Positions 1 to 7,952 of a DNA stretch of 64,000 nucleotides are shown here, in pieces. The notes under the pieces were generated by a model. It saw only the letters and a program-made list of their open reading frames with translations. It was not told the origin of the DNA and did no database searches. The first letter of the stretch is position 1. Each line of letters starts with the position of its first letter. Source of the stretch: JABDCI01 sp964475835 (GTDB lineage: Bacteria > Verrucomicrobiota > Verrucomicrobiia > JABWAM01); assembly GCA_964475835.1 (NCBI GenBank), contig CAYYYL010000003.1, positions 1 through 64,000 of the forward strand, in the 5' to 3' direction. Made by a program: the position numbers and the translations under genes.

Positions 1-80
1 ACACGGGGGCCCCCGACGCGCCCCCCCCGGTATACACAACACCCCTATATAAACCGGGGGGGGGGGCCTCCGCCGCCGCC
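1..80. other. Low-complexity, homopolymer-rich contig end
   Basis: This stretch has an 8-base C run at 21-28, an 11-base G run at 56-66 and a CCG triplet run at about 69-80. I see no coding frame or recognisable site. The pattern is typical of an assembly end or misread homopolymers, so the sequence here should be treated as unreliable. Confidence 0.6.
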
Positions 81-114
81 GTTCTTTCGCATTCACCCTA
101 CGACACAAGCACCC

Positions 115-149
115 AAACTTTAAACTTTGAACTTCGCCCGTTGAACCCT
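115..149. repeat. Degenerate 7-bp tandem repeat upstream of the mlaE-like start
   Basis: Read in steps of seven from 115, the units are AAACTTT, AAACTTT, GAACTTC, GCCCGTT and GAACCCT. The block ends 11 bases before the ATG at 161. Similar heptads occur before the starts at 4473 and 30270. Whether it acts in transcription, translation or is simply a short-repeat family cannot be told from sequence. Confidence 0.55.
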
Positions 150-160
150 ATGGTTTTTAG

Positions 161-949
161 ATGATCCTGACTTTCTTTGATTTCCTGGGACGCAGCGTCC
201 TCGGCTTCATCGAATACCTGGGCAACGTCTTCCTGCTGTCGATGACGTCCATGCATTCCCTCTTCACGCAACGTCCGCGCTGGCGCGAAACAGTTTTCCA
301 GATCTACAGCATCGGAGCGAAATCCGCCCCCGTGGTTCTTCTCACCGGAGCCTTCATGGGCATGGTCTTCGCCGCCCAGACGTTCTTCCAGTTTCACAAG
401 GTTCAGATGGATACCTCGACGGGACCCGCCGTCGCCATCGCCCTCTCCCGTGAACTCGGCCCCATCATCTCCTCCCTCATGGTCGCCGGCCGCGTAGGCG
501 CCGCCATGGCCGCGGAGATCGGTACGATGCGCGTGACAGAACAGGTGGACGCCCTCCGTTCTCTCGCCGTCCATCCGGTGGACTTCCTGGTCGTCCCCCG
601 ACTCATCGCCATGGTGATCTCCCTCCCTCTTCTCACCGCCATGTCCATCTTCACCGGCATCGTCTGCGCCTACGTCGTTTCGATCGAGGTGCTGGGCATC
701 GACGGAGCTTATTTCATCGCCAACATGAGAAAGTACACGGAGGCCAATGACGTCTATACCGGGCTCATCAAGGTGTTCATCTTCGCCTTCATCATCGTGT
801 TCATCAGTTGTTACAAGGGGCTCCGTTGCGAGGGCGGCGCCGAAGGCGTCGGCAAGGCCACCACGGAGGCTGTGGTCAACTCCTCGATCGCCATCCTGAT
901 CACGAATTTCTTCGCCACCATGCTCCTTAGCAAGATCATCCCCCCATGA
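161..949 (+). CDS. mlaE: MlaE/YrbE-family ABC transporter permease
   Basis: Inner-membrane permease of an MCE (Mla-type) lipid transporter, which moves phospholipids between the inner and outer membranes. The 262-residue protein has the usual family length, several hydrophobic segments and the conserved family core ELGPIISSLMVAGRVGAAMA near residues 98-117, followed by AEIGTMRVTEQVDAL. The ATG at 161 opens the family-typical N-terminus. Its last codons overlap the ATPase start in an ATGA arrangement, so the two are translationally coupled. The MCE protein follows, giving permease-ATPase-MCE order. No mlaC (periplasmic carrier) or mlaB (STAS) gene is next to it, as is common outside Proteobacteria. 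The family assignment is firm; the lipid substrate is inferred. Confidence 0.93.
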   Translation: MILTFFDFLGRSVLGFIEYLGNVFLLSMTSMHSLFTQRPRWRETVFQIYSIGAKSAPVVLLTGAFMGMVFAAQTFFQFHKVQMDTSTGPAVAIALSRELGPIISSLMVAGRVGAAMAAEIGTMRVTEQVDALRSLAVHPVDFLVVPRLIAMVISLPLLTAMSIFTGIVCAYVVSIEVLGIDGAYFIANMRKYTEANDVYTGLIKVFIFAFIIVFISCYKGLRCEGGAEGVGKATTEAVVNSSIAILITNFFATMLLSKIIPP

Positions 950-1701
950 TTGAGGTTTCCAAACTCCATAAATCGTTCGCCGGCGCCCCCATTCTTCGGG
1001 GCGTGGATCTGACCGTTCAAGATTCCGAACGCCTTGTCATCATCGGGGGCAGCGGCTGCGGGAAGAGCGTGCTCCTCCGCCATATCGCCGGCTTGTTGAA
1101 GCCCGATTCTGGCACATTGAAAGTCGAGGGGACCAATATTGTCCCCCTCGACGAACGACAATTGAATCCGATCCGGAAGAAAATCGGCGTCCTTTTCCAG
1201 GGAGCCGCCCTTTTTGATTCGCTCGATGTCTTTCATAATGTAGGCTTCAGCCTCTTAGAGGAACGATCCCATTCCCCGAAGGAAATCGCGAACCGCGTTC
1301 GCGAGACACTCGAACTCGTCGGCATGGGCGGCCAGGAGCACAAGAAACCTGCGGAACTTTCCGGGGGCATGCGCAAACGTGTGGGGCTGGCCCGCGCGAT
1401 CATTTCGCGTCCCAAAATCATGCTCTACGATGAACCCACCACCGGGCTCGACCCACAGATCGCCGATTCGATCAATCGCCTGATCCTGAAACTTTCGAAA
1501 AACTTCAATGTGACCTCCATCGTGGTGACGCACGATATGGTCAGCGCCTACATGATCGGGAATCGCATCGCGATGCTTCATCAGGGCAAAATCCTTGTTT
1601 CTGGAACCCCCGATGCGATACAAAAGAGCGACGACCCGATCGTTCGCGATTTCATCCAAGGCGTTTCGCGGGAATCCGAACTTCAAGCACTGGAAAAGTA
1701 G
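946..1701 (+). CDS. mlaF: MlaF-type ABC transporter ATP-binding protein
   Basis: ATPase that powers the MCE lipid transporter from the cytoplasmic face. Visible motifs are Walker A GGSGCGKS at residues 34-41, the ABC signature LSGGMRKR (family-typical 'SGGM' form), Walker B MLYDEPTTGLDP and a switch histidine in VVTHDM. The 251-residue length fits MlaF. The start overlaps the permease stop (ATGA), and the MCE protein begins 8 bases after this stop, so the three form one transcription unit. The context of permease plus MCE partner decides between MlaF and a generic ABC ATPase. Confidence 0.93.
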   Translation: MIEVSKLHKSFAGAPILRGVDLTVQDSERLVIIGGSGCGKSVLLRHIAGLLKPDSGTLKVEGTNIVPLDERQLNPIRKKIGVLFQGAALFDSLDVFHNVGFSLLEERSHSPKEIANRVRETLELVGMGGQEHKKPAELSGGMRKRVGLARAIISRPKIMLYDEPTTGLDPQIADSINRLILKLSKNFNVTSIVVTHDMVSAYMIGNRIAMLHQGKILVSGTPDAIQKSDDPIVRDFIQGVSRESELQALEK

Positions 1702-1709
1702 AATTCATC

Positions 1710-2480
1710 ATGAGCACCACCACTCCCCAGGAACGCAGGGTCAGCACCATCGTCGGAGGATTCGTCTTCCTCGGAATTCTGGTCACCTGCACCCTCATCC
1801 TCTATTTCGGCAAGGTGGGCGACCACTTTCGACAGGGTTACAGCATTAATGTGGCTTTCAGCAACGCCAGCGGGCTTGTCCATGGTTCCCAGGTACTCTA
1901 CTCGGGAGTCCTTGTGGGCAAGGTGGATAAAATCCATCTCCTCGAAAAATCCGGAGGTGTAGACGTCGAACTCGACATGTTTCGAGGAGTCAACATCCGA
2001 AACGATGCCCATTTCATGATCAAACAATCGGGTCTCCTCGGCGATCAACACATCGTCGTCGTACCCTCCGGTGAAACCGCCCCCTTTCTCAAAGAGGGTG
2101 ACCACGTCCACGGCAACGATCCCTTTGATTTCAGCGATGTCGCCAGTCAGGCGGGTGACGCCGTCAAAAAACTGAATGTCGCCATCGACAAGCTTTCCAC
2201 CGAGATCATTCAACCCGAAACGATGGACAACCTGAAGCGCAGCATCAAAAACTTTGCTGAGTTGAGCAAAAAACTGGATCAAAATGCGGAACAGTTGAAC
2301 ACCATCCTTGAGAAAACCCGGAAAGGTGAAGGCACGGTGGGCAGACTTCTCACCGACGATCGGCTTTTCGAGGAACTCAAAAAACTCATTCATAACTGGC
2401 GCGTGCACGGTCTCTTTCACAAGGATGATGAGGAGGAGAAGGAGCCCACTCCCGAACGAAACCGCAACGCTCCCCGATAA
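1710..2480 (+). CDS. mlaD: MCE/MlaD-family substrate-binding protein
   Basis: Membrane-anchored periplasmic MCE protein that binds lipid and passes it to the permease. It has one N-terminal transmembrane helix (about residues 13-34, rich in V, L and I). An MCE domain covers about 40-120, with the typical 'ASGLVHGSQVLYSGVLVGKV' core. An alpha-helical segment with repeated LSKKLDQNAEQLNTILEKT-like heptads runs to about 200. The C-terminus is acidic, then basic and proline-rich. At 256 residues it has one MCE domain, so it is MlaD-like rather than a multi-domain PqiB or YebT. It follows the ATPase by 8 bases and is clearly in the same operon. Confidence 0.9.
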   Translation: MSTTTPQERRVSTIVGGFVFLGILVTCTLILYFGKVGDHFRQGYSINVAFSNASGLVHGSQVLYSGVLVGKVDKIHLLEKSGGVDVELDMFRGVNIRNDAHFMIKQSGLLGDQHIVVVPSGETAPFLKEGDHVHGNDPFDFSDVASQAGDAVKKLNVAIDKLSTEIIQPETMDNLKRSIKNFAELSKKLDQNAEQLNTILEKTRKGEGTVGRLLTDDRLFEELKKLIHNWRVHGLFHKDDEEEKEPTPERNRNAPR

Positions 2481-2489
2481 ATCCCCTCC

Positions 2490-3503
2490 ATGGACCGTAC
2501 CCTGCTCCTTTTTCGAACGCTTTTTCTCACGGCATGTGGGGTTGGCGGCTGGTTCCTGTCCGAAATCAACCCCGACTGGCAACACTCCCGCTGGTTCGGA
2601 GCATTCCTCGCCCTTGCCCTGGGACTGCTCGTCGTCCTGGCCGACCTGATGATGAAAGGCGTTTCCCTGCGCGCCTTCTCCAGCGCCACCTTCGGACTTG
2701 CGCTCGGCTGCGTGCTCGCCACCCTCGTCTGGGCCTCCGACCTATTCAACTACGCATCCAAGGAAACCCAGTGGGTGATTCACCTCGCCGTCTACCTTAC
2801 CTTCGGCTACCTCGGCACCATGCTTGCCCTCCGAAGTAACCGGGATGAATTCAGCCTGCTCATTCCCTACATCCGTTTCATCCGCCAGCAACCGCACGAG
2901 CAGGTTAATCTCGTCGATACCAGCGCCATCATCGATGGACGCATCGGCGATCTCTGCTCCAGCGGTTTCGTGGACGGCACACTCGTGATTCCCCGGTTTG
3001 TCCTCGACGAGCTTCAGGGCCTTGCGGACAGCTCCGATGCCTCGCGCCGAACACGCGGCCGCCACGGTCTGGATTTATTGAAAAATCTTCAGGAACACCA
3101 GCAGGTGGAGGTCAAAATCCATGAGACTACCCCCTCCACCGAACCCGTCGATTCCCGCCTCACACGCCTTGCCCGTATTCTTGACGCCCGCCTCATCACC
3201 ACAGACTACAACCTTGGACGCGTCGCGGAGCTTCAAAAAGTCCGGGTCCTCAACATTCATCTGCTCGCCGGAACCCTGCGTTCCTCCATGGTCGCCGGGG
3301 AAAACGTCCGGATCAAACTCATCCGCGAAGGAAAGGAATCGCACCAGGCCGTGGGCTTCCTTCCCGATGGGACCATGATCGTGGTCAATCACGGACGCAC
3401 CCTCATCGGTCACGACGTCGAAGTCGCCGTCACCGGGACCATCCAGACGACGGCCGGGCGAATGGTTTTCGCTGACCTTCGCAAGGAGACTCCGTCCGCA
3501 TGA
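2490..3503 (+). CDS. PIN/TRAM-domain membrane protein (YacL-like)
   Basis: The N-terminal 115 residues hold about four hydrophobic segments. A PIN nuclease-like domain follows, with LVDTSAIIDGR at 141-151 (metal-binding Asp near 143) and later acidic residues in VLDELQG and ITTDYNL. A C-terminal TRAM-type RNA-binding domain (about 265-335) includes VGFLPDGTMIVVNHG. This architecture matches the YacL family, long annotated next to ispD in many bacteria. The ispD start overlaps this stop (ATGA), which supports that pairing. The family is presumed to cleave RNA, but its real substrate is not known from the sequence. It may be cotranscribed with the Mla genes, as the gap is only 9 bases. Confidence 0.88.
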   Translation: MDRTLLLFRTLFLTACGVGGWFLSEINPDWQHSRWFGAFLALALGLLVVLADLMMKGVSLRAFSSATFGLALGCVLATLVWASDLFNYASKETQWVIHLAVYLTFGYLGTMLALRSNRDEFSLLIPYIRFIRQQPHEQVNLVDTSAIIDGRIGDLCSSGFVDGTLVIPRFVLDELQGLADSSDASRRTRGRHGLDLLKNLQEHQQVEVKIHETTPSTEPVDSRLTRLARILDARLITTDYNLGRVAELQKVRVLNIHLLAGTLRSSMVAGENVRIKLIREGKESHQAVGFLPDGTMIVVNHGRTLIGHDVEVAVTGTIQTTAGRMVFADLRKETPSA

Positions 3504-4207
3504 CCTCCGCCATCGTGCTGGCCGGCGGCAGCAGCCGGCGCATGGGGCCGGGTGTCGACAAGCTCATGCTCATCGCAAGGGGGAAATCCCTGCTCGCCCA
3601 CACGCTGATCGCCTTCCAATCCTGCCCGGATGTGGACGAAATCATTCTCGTCTCCCACAGCGACCGCATTGAAACCTACCGGCGGCTCTCCATCGAACAT
3701 GGGATCACCAAACTCCGCTCCCTCGTGCCGGGTGGCACAGAACGCCAGGACTCCGTCTGGTGCGGTCTTCAGGCCGTTTCCAAGGAATCTGATATCGTTC
3801 TCATCCACGACGGCGCCCGCGCGCTGGTGACTCCCAAAATCATCACCGAATGCGTCAAGGCCGCCCGCTCCAAGGGAGCCGCCATTCCGGCCACTCCCGT
3901 GAAGGACACCATCAAACAGGCAGACCACCAAACTTCGGATGCGTTCGTCCCGATCACCGCCACCCTCGACCGATCCCGGCTCTGGGCGGCTCAAACCCCT
4001 CAAACCTTTCGAACCGATCTCATCCGTCTCGCCTACGAACCGCTCATTCGGGCAAAAGATATCGTGACCGATGACGCCGCCGCCGCCGAACGCGCCGGAC
4101 ATCACGTCTTCCTCGTCCCGTCGGATCCCTTGAATCTAAAAGTCACCACCCCCGAGGATCTCATCCTCGCCGAGGCAATCCTTTCTCATAGAAAATCTTT
4201 CTCTTGA
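3500..4207 (+). CDS. ispD: 2-C-methyl-D-erythritol 4-phosphate cytidylyltransferase
   Basis: Catalyses the third step of the MEP isoprenoid pathway: MEP plus CTP gives CDP-ME. The N-terminal nucleotide-binding loop LAGGSSRRMG lies at residues 7-16 with a following Lys. GGTERQDSV and HDGARALV are the conserved IspD signatures, and NLKVTTPEDL lies near the C-terminus. The 235-residue length is standard. The start at 3500 gives a 4-base overlap (ATGA) with the PIN/TRAM gene. ispF lies downstream but is separated by 265 bases holding an inverted repeat, so the usual ispD-ispF pair may be split transcriptionally here. Confidence 0.95.
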   Translation: MTSAIVLAGGSSRRMGPGVDKLMLIARGKSLLAHTLIAFQSCPDVDEIILVSHSDRIETYRRLSIEHGITKLRSLVPGGTERQDSVWCGLQAVSKESDIVLIHDGARALVTPKIITECVKAARSKGAAIPATPVKDTIKQADHQTSDAFVPITATLDRSRLWAAQTPQTFRTDLIRLAYEPLIRAKDIVTDDAAAAERAGHHVFLVPSDPLNLKVTTPEDLILAEAILSHRKSFS

Positions 4208-4260
4208 GTGAAGCTAAAAAATTCGCCGCAGGACAAATTCATTGATCATTTGTTTCCTTC

Positions 4261-4350
4261 CTTCGTGCTCTTCGTGACCTTCGTGGTAAAAACGAAAAGT
4301 CTCTTGTATAAACATTGCAATTCACCACGAAGATCACGAAGAACACGAAG
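4261..4350. repeat. Inverted repeat of CACGAAG words between ispD and ispF
   Basis: The left arm (4261-4290) is made of CTTCGTG-like words and the right arm (4321-4350) of CACGAAG words. By hand the arms match at about 27 of 30 positions when one is reverse-complemented, around a 30-base loop. A clear relative lies at 11990-12062. Such hairpins could end ispD transcription or be a dispersed palindromic repeat family; there is no T-run to make it a classic terminator. Confidence 0.8.
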
Positions 4351-4436
4351 CTTTACATGACCATTCGGTCCTCAACTTGGGAACAAAGACCAACTTTTGG
4401 GTCAAGCACACAAAGATCACTCCGCATAATTTTTGT

Positions 4437-4464
4437 CTTTCAACTTTCAACTTTCAGCCTTCAA
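4437..4464. repeat. 7-bp tandem repeat upstream of the ispF start
   Basis: There are four consecutive heptads: CTTTCAA, CTTTCAA, CTTTCAG and CCTTCAA. They are followed by a short CTTCCTTC tail, and the ATG of ispF is at 4473. It occupies the place where a ribosome-binding site would lie and contains no Shine-Dalgarno match. The same 7-base periodicity is seen before 161 and 30270. Confidence 0.7.
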
Positions 4465-4472
4465 CTTCCTTC

Positions 4473-4949
4473 ATGATCAAAATCGGCATGGGCGTGGACG
4501 TTCACGCGTTTGAAGAAGGCCGCAAATGCATCCTGGGCGGCGTTCATATTCCCCACCCCCGCGGCCTTAAGGGACACTCCGACGCCGACGCCCTGATCCA
4601 CGCCGTGATGGACGCCCTCCTCGGCGCCATCGGCGAACGCGACATCGGCCACTTCTTTCCCGACACCGATGCCAAATGGAAGGACGCCGACAGCCTCAAA
4701 ATGCTCGACCTCGTCCAGCAGGTGCTTGCGAAAAAAAAGGCGGTGATCCACAACATCGACACCACCTTGATCGCCCAGGAACCAAAACTTGCCCCGCACA
4801 TTGCGACCATGACGGAGAATCTCGCCCGCACCTTAAAAATCCAACCCTCCCAGATCGCCATCAAGGCGACCACCTCCGAATGGATGGGCTTCACCGGTCG
4901 CAAGGAAGGCGTCGTCGCCCTAGCTGTGGCGTGTTTGGATTGTCCATAA
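4473..4949 (+). CDS. ispF: 2-C-methyl-D-erythritol 2,4-cyclodiphosphate synthase
   Basis: MEP-pathway enzyme that cyclises CDP-ME 2-phosphate and releases CMP. I chose the ATG at 4473 because it gives the canonical N-terminus MIKIGMGVDVHAF, whose Asp and His are zinc ligands; the open frame upstream to 4377 is repeat-derived. Other signatures are GHSDADALIHAVMDALLGA, a conserved GERDIGHFFPDTD segment and TTSEWMGFTGRKEG near the C-terminus. At 158 residues it has the normal length. No Shine-Dalgarno is visible; a heptad repeat lies immediately upstream. Confidence 0.95.
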   Translation: MIKIGMGVDVHAFEEGRKCILGGVHIPHPRGLKGHSDADALIHAVMDALLGAIGERDIGHFFPDTDAKWKDADSLKMLDLVQQVLAKKKAVIHNIDTTLIAQEPKLAPHIATMTENLARTLKIQPSQIAIKATTSEWMGFTGRKEGVVALAVACLDCP

Positions 4950-4958
4950 AACCAGAGT

Positions 4959-6206
4959 CTAAAGTGTCAACTGCCGCAGATGATCCGTTCCCTTCCCGCT
5001 TAGAGCCCAGATTCCGCCGCGATTCACGATCAGGGAGCAGCCCCCGCCACTTGCGGAAATCTCCCGGCGATTGGTGTAAGTGACGGGATACATTCCACGT
5101 GAAAGGGCCTTGAGACGCGTGGAACCGATCTCCTTTTTCGTGCGCGGAGTGATGCTCACTGGGAGGCCGTAATACGTCATGGCCACTTCCAGGGCCTTCG
5201 TGCCTTCATCCACAGGTTTGGTGAGTGAAAACGGATAGTCGTGCAACCATGTAAAATCCCGTCGCGGCACCAGCACGCGAAACGCCACATGCTCGGTGGC
5301 AATATAGTCCCCCAACTCAGCTCCAGGATTTCGCTGTAAAAATTGAAAGAAACGAACAGGATCGATTCCAAGAAGATTCGATCCATTGAAGGCGCCGTGT
5401 TTGGAAGTGCCCTCCCCGTCCTGATTGGTACAGCCTGCATCGCGCGAATTGCGCATAAGATTCACCTCAAAGTGAAGATGCGCCCGCTCGGCATCGATTT
5501 CGAATTCGTTCGAGGTCCGCCCCAACACACCCAGCTTGTGCCCCTTTTCCACCTCATCCCCCACCTCCATCCCCCCTTCCACCGATGCAAGATGCGCATA
5601 GAGAGTGTAGAGTTTGGATCCAAACATGGAGTGCTCAACCACTACGTACTTTCCATAGTTGGAGTCCTTTTCATCATCACAAATGTAACGCACCACTCCA
5701 GCCCCGGCACACCGGACATCGTCAACTGGTTCGCCATCATCATCACGCTGGGTGGGGCGAATATCGATCCCTTCGTGAAAACGTCGGAATCCTCCTGCCC
5801 CCGGATTCCGCACATAGCCAAACATCGCTGAAATGGTTCGGCCGCTATATGTCGGCTGAAAAAAAGCCGGGGCGTTCACTCCACTGAAAAGCATCTGGTT
5901 GTCCGTCGGAAGATCGAAATCCATATTCGCCGGACATGCCGCAAGCACCAGTTGTCCATTTTTTGAAAAAGGCTTCACCACCTCCAGTTTCGGACGCTCC
6001 GGAATCGCCCCATCCCCCCTGGTAGAAGACTTTCGAATGACTCCAGATTTCTTCGCAACCGCCCTTCGAGCCGAGTTTTTTACCACACGCACCGTCGGCT
6101 TGGTCAGGGACGATTTGAGGGACGATGAGGATGTCGGTTGAACTCCCAACCCATTCTGCCCCAACAACATGGAACAAAAGGCAAGCGCAATGCCACAAAA
6201 TCGCAT
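4959..6206 (-). CDS. Secreted M23-family metallopeptidase (LytM-like)
   Basis: Predicted cell-wall endopeptidase cleaving peptidoglycan cross-links. The 415-residue protein starts with a signal-like segment (about 1-22). A Ser/Lys/Arg-rich low-complexity stretch runs to about 75. The M23 domain spans about 120-255, with zinc ligands in FHEGID (His144, Asp148) and HLHFE (His243, His245). The roughly 160 residues after it carry no domain I recognise. All core metal residues are present, so it is probably an active enzyme rather than an EnvC-like activator. It converges on ispF, with only 9 bases between the stops. Confidence 0.9.
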   Translation of the reverse strand: MRFCGIALAFCSMLLGQNGLGVQPTSSSSLKSSLTKPTVRVVKNSARRAVAKKSGVIRKSSTRGDGAIPERPKLEVVKPFSKNGQLVLAACPANMDFDLPTDNQMLFSGVNAPAFFQPTYSGRTISAMFGYVRNPGAGGFRRFHEGIDIRPTQRDDDGEPVDDVRCAGAGVVRYICDDEKDSNYGKYVVVEHSMFGSKLYTLYAHLASVEGGMEVGDEVEKGHKLGVLGRTSNEFEIDAERAHLHFEVNLMRNSRDAGCTNQDGEGTSKHGAFNGSNLLGIDPVRFFQFLQRNPGAELGDYIATEHVAFRVLVPRRDFTWLHDYPFSLTKPVDEGTKALEVAMTYYGLPVSITPRTKKEIGSTRLKALSRGMYPVTYTNRREISASGGGCSLIVNRGGIWALSGKGTDHLRQLTL

Positions 6207-6251
6207 GATTGAAATGCTTGACGAATTTGATTCCTGATTTCAACCTTGAAT

Positions 6252-6860
6252 ATGGATCTTTTGAAAAAAGTTCGGGGTCGTACGATTCTTTTCTCTTTGG
6301 GGCTTCTTGGCCTTGCCGGCGGTCTTCTCGCGGTGGAAATCAGTCCAAGCAAATATCAAGGAGGTACGACGAACGACATCCCCAACCGGACGGGCTCCGG
6401 CTCCCCAGCCCTGCTATCAAACCCCTTTCGTTGGATGTTTGGATCCGCACGAAGCTCCGCCATGGAGCGCGTTCATGCCCCCCCCGACTTCAAGGTCGAA
6501 TTGACCACGGAACCGAAAAATTTCACCCCTCAATCCAATGCCGTGCTTCAAGCCAAGATGACGGTGCTCAATGAGAGTAAGGAGAAGTACATCCTCGAAT
6601 TTACCACAGCCCAGCACTACGACTTCGCCATCGTGACCAAGGGCGGCGAGGAGGTCTACCGCTCCTCACGCGACAAGGAATATTCCCAGCAGAAATCGTC
6701 CATTGTCTTGAATCGCAATGAGAAGCTGGTTTACGAGGAGGAGATTTTTTCCCCCTCCAACCAGGTGATCAATCTCCCCGCAGGAGAATATAAACTGGTC
6801 GGGCAGATCACCGCCCAGGTTCCGATTTCGGTGGAATCGGTTTTTCAGATTTCACAGTAG
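6252..6860 (+). CDS. Secreted BsuPI-like domain protein
   Basis: A 202-residue protein with an N-terminal hydrophobic signal (about residues 8-27, ending near LLAVE). The C-terminal half resembles the BsuPI (intracellular proteinase inhibitor) fold: VLNESKEKYILEFTTAQHYD, a Tyr-containing 'VYRSSRDKEYSQ' segment and a final 'LPAGEYKLVGQI' strand. That family is an immunoglobulin-like beta-sandwich; inhibition of proteases is not established for most members. A TTG at 6246 is in frame, but the ATG at 6252 is preferred. The start lies 45 bases from the divergent M23 peptidase gene, so the two may share a promoter region. Its 3' end overlaps the next gene on the other strand by 53 bases. Confidence 0.75.
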   Translation: MDLLKKVRGRTILFSLGLLGLAGGLLAVEISPSKYQGGTTNDIPNRTGSGSPALLSNPFRWMFGSARSSAMERVHAPPDFKVELTTEPKNFTPQSNAVLQAKMTVLNESKEKYILEFTTAQHYDFAIVTKGGEEVYRSSRDKEYSQQKSSIVLNRNEKLVYEEEIFSPSNQVINLPAGEYKLVGQITAQVPISVESVFQISQ

Positions 6861-7398
6861 CAGGTTCCCGTGTCTTGACCTCCTTGAGGTCTCGCCCCAC
6901 GTGAACCTCCGCCGGCTGGCCCCCGCGATTGATGATGTCCCTTAATTCCCCGGGTGGAATCGTTCGAAACCCCTTCAAATCCTCCCCTTCCACGAGCTTG
7001 CCCGGGACCGCCGCATCTTTCTCCCCAATTGAAGTGCTGGGGAGCGTTTTATCACGCCCCTCATAGAGCGCAGGCTTTGGAGCATCGGACAGGGATTTGG
7101 TTTCGAAATCACGCAGTTCAATGGTCTTCGCATAAATATCCCCCCGCGTGGTATGCCACTGGGAAAGCGCGAGTGAAGGAAGTTTGCCGGAATAGTCTGG
7201 AAGGGCAATGGGCTTGAAATCCAACGTTCGGGTGGAGAACTCCCGATCAAACTGGCTCGTCGTGCCCGCTTCAAATTTCTTACTCATATCGATCCGGGGC
7301 AATCCCGAGGGATCCCCATGATAGGACTTCTCCTGTGCGTGAAGAACGGAAACACACCCCATGGCAAGGGATATCACCGTCCACGATACGGGCTTCAT
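6808..7398 (-). CDS. Hypothetical secreted protein
   Basis: A 196-residue protein of unrecognised family. The ATG at 7398 begins a clean signal peptide (MKPVSWTVISLAMGCVSVLHA, cleavage expected after LHA or AQ). An in-frame upstream extension to 7434 would bury that signal. The mature part is hydrophilic, rich in Lys, Asp, Glu and Pro, with no Cys and no further membrane segment. It contains SFDREFSTR-like and KTIELRDFETKSL stretches that look like short linear repeats rather than a globular fold. Its last 53 bases overlap the end of the convergent BsuPI-like gene. Function unknown. Confidence 0.65.
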   Translation of the reverse strand: MKPVSWTVISLAMGCVSVLHAQEKSYHGDPSGLPRIDMSKKFEAGTTSQFDREFSTRTLDFKPIALPDYSGKLPSLALSQWHTTRGDIYAKTIELRDFETKSLSDAPKPALYEGRDKTLPSTSIGEKDAAVPGKLVEGEDLKGFRTIPPGELRDIINRGGQPAEVHVGRDLKEVKTREPATVKSEKPIPPKSEPGR

Positions 7399-7517
7399 GT
7401 CCGGAAGCCTAGCAGGTTGGTGACAAAGTAACAACGTGGTACTTTTCAGGTAATGTCTAAATTTGCAACCAGAGGCTCATAAAAAGTTGATTGGTCTCTG
7501 AGCTCAGAAAAGAGTAA

Positions 7518-7788
7518 AAGCCATCTCATAAATAAGAAAAAAGTGCGTTGGCTGAGATTTGGGTCTGTTGCCAGGCGTGAGGAGGGAGAATATCCGAATG
7601 GATCTTCGACCGACGAGCAATGCCGCAAAAGACCCAAAGATCGCCAACCCACTGGGCAAGAGTCGGGAAGGGCCTCTGGTTGTGTTGCTCCTCAGTCACA
7701 GAGCCCTTGTGGCTATGCTCCTTCGTCGCGCCTTGCCATAGGCCCTTCCCGACTCCTGCGCATCTTTTTCCTATTTATGAGATGGCTT
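7518..7788. repeat. 270-bp element with perfect 17-bp terminal inverted repeats
   Basis: The left end (7518-7534) reads AAGCCATCTCATAAATA and the right end (7772-7788) is its exact reverse complement. Inside, the two halves continue to resemble each other in inverted orientation with many mismatches. A further perfect 16-bp inverted pair lies at 7660-7675 and 7740-7755 (GAGTCGGGAAGGGCCT and its complement). The element encodes no transposase, and the short open frames across it are repeat translations. It fits a MITE or a large palindromic intergenic repeat. It fills most of the only long gene-free stretch in the window (7399-7952). Confidence 0.75.
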
Positions 7789-7797
7789 CTAGGGCGA

Positions 7798-7914
7798 AAC
7801 CACAGATTCACGCAGATTTTCACAGATTACAGAGGCAGGATTGCCGATGCCGCAATGGGGCATCGGCAAAAACCTTCAGGGAAAATCTGCGTGAATCTGT
7901 GTCAATCTGCGGTT
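7798..7914. repeat. Nested hairpin repeat of the CACAGATTCACGCAGATT type
   Basis: The outer arms are CACAGATTCACGCAGATTTT plus C (7801-7821) and its perfect reverse complement at 7881-7901, with further AATCTGCGG similarity to 7914. Within the loop a second perfect stem pairs 7841-7851 (TTGCCGATGCC) with 7859-7869 around 7 bases. It begins 9 bases after the 270-bp element ends. The downstream propeller gene reads toward it and stops at 7953. It may act as a transcription end for that gene. The remaining bases of 7399-7952 show nothing else I can support. Confidence 0.8.
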
Positions 7915-7952
7915 ACTTCTGGTTTGGACTGCTTTTTTCAGATCGACTGCCC

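Noticed and set aside
1..160. Possible functional GC-rich element (origin, telomere-like end) at the window start
   Set aside because: Homopolymer runs at an apparent contig edge are more simply explained as assembly noise; no DnaA boxes or ordered repeats are seen.
1683..2585. A 300-residue minus-strand open frame across the MlaD-like gene
   Set aside because: It is the antisense shadow of a well-supported MCE protein in an operon.
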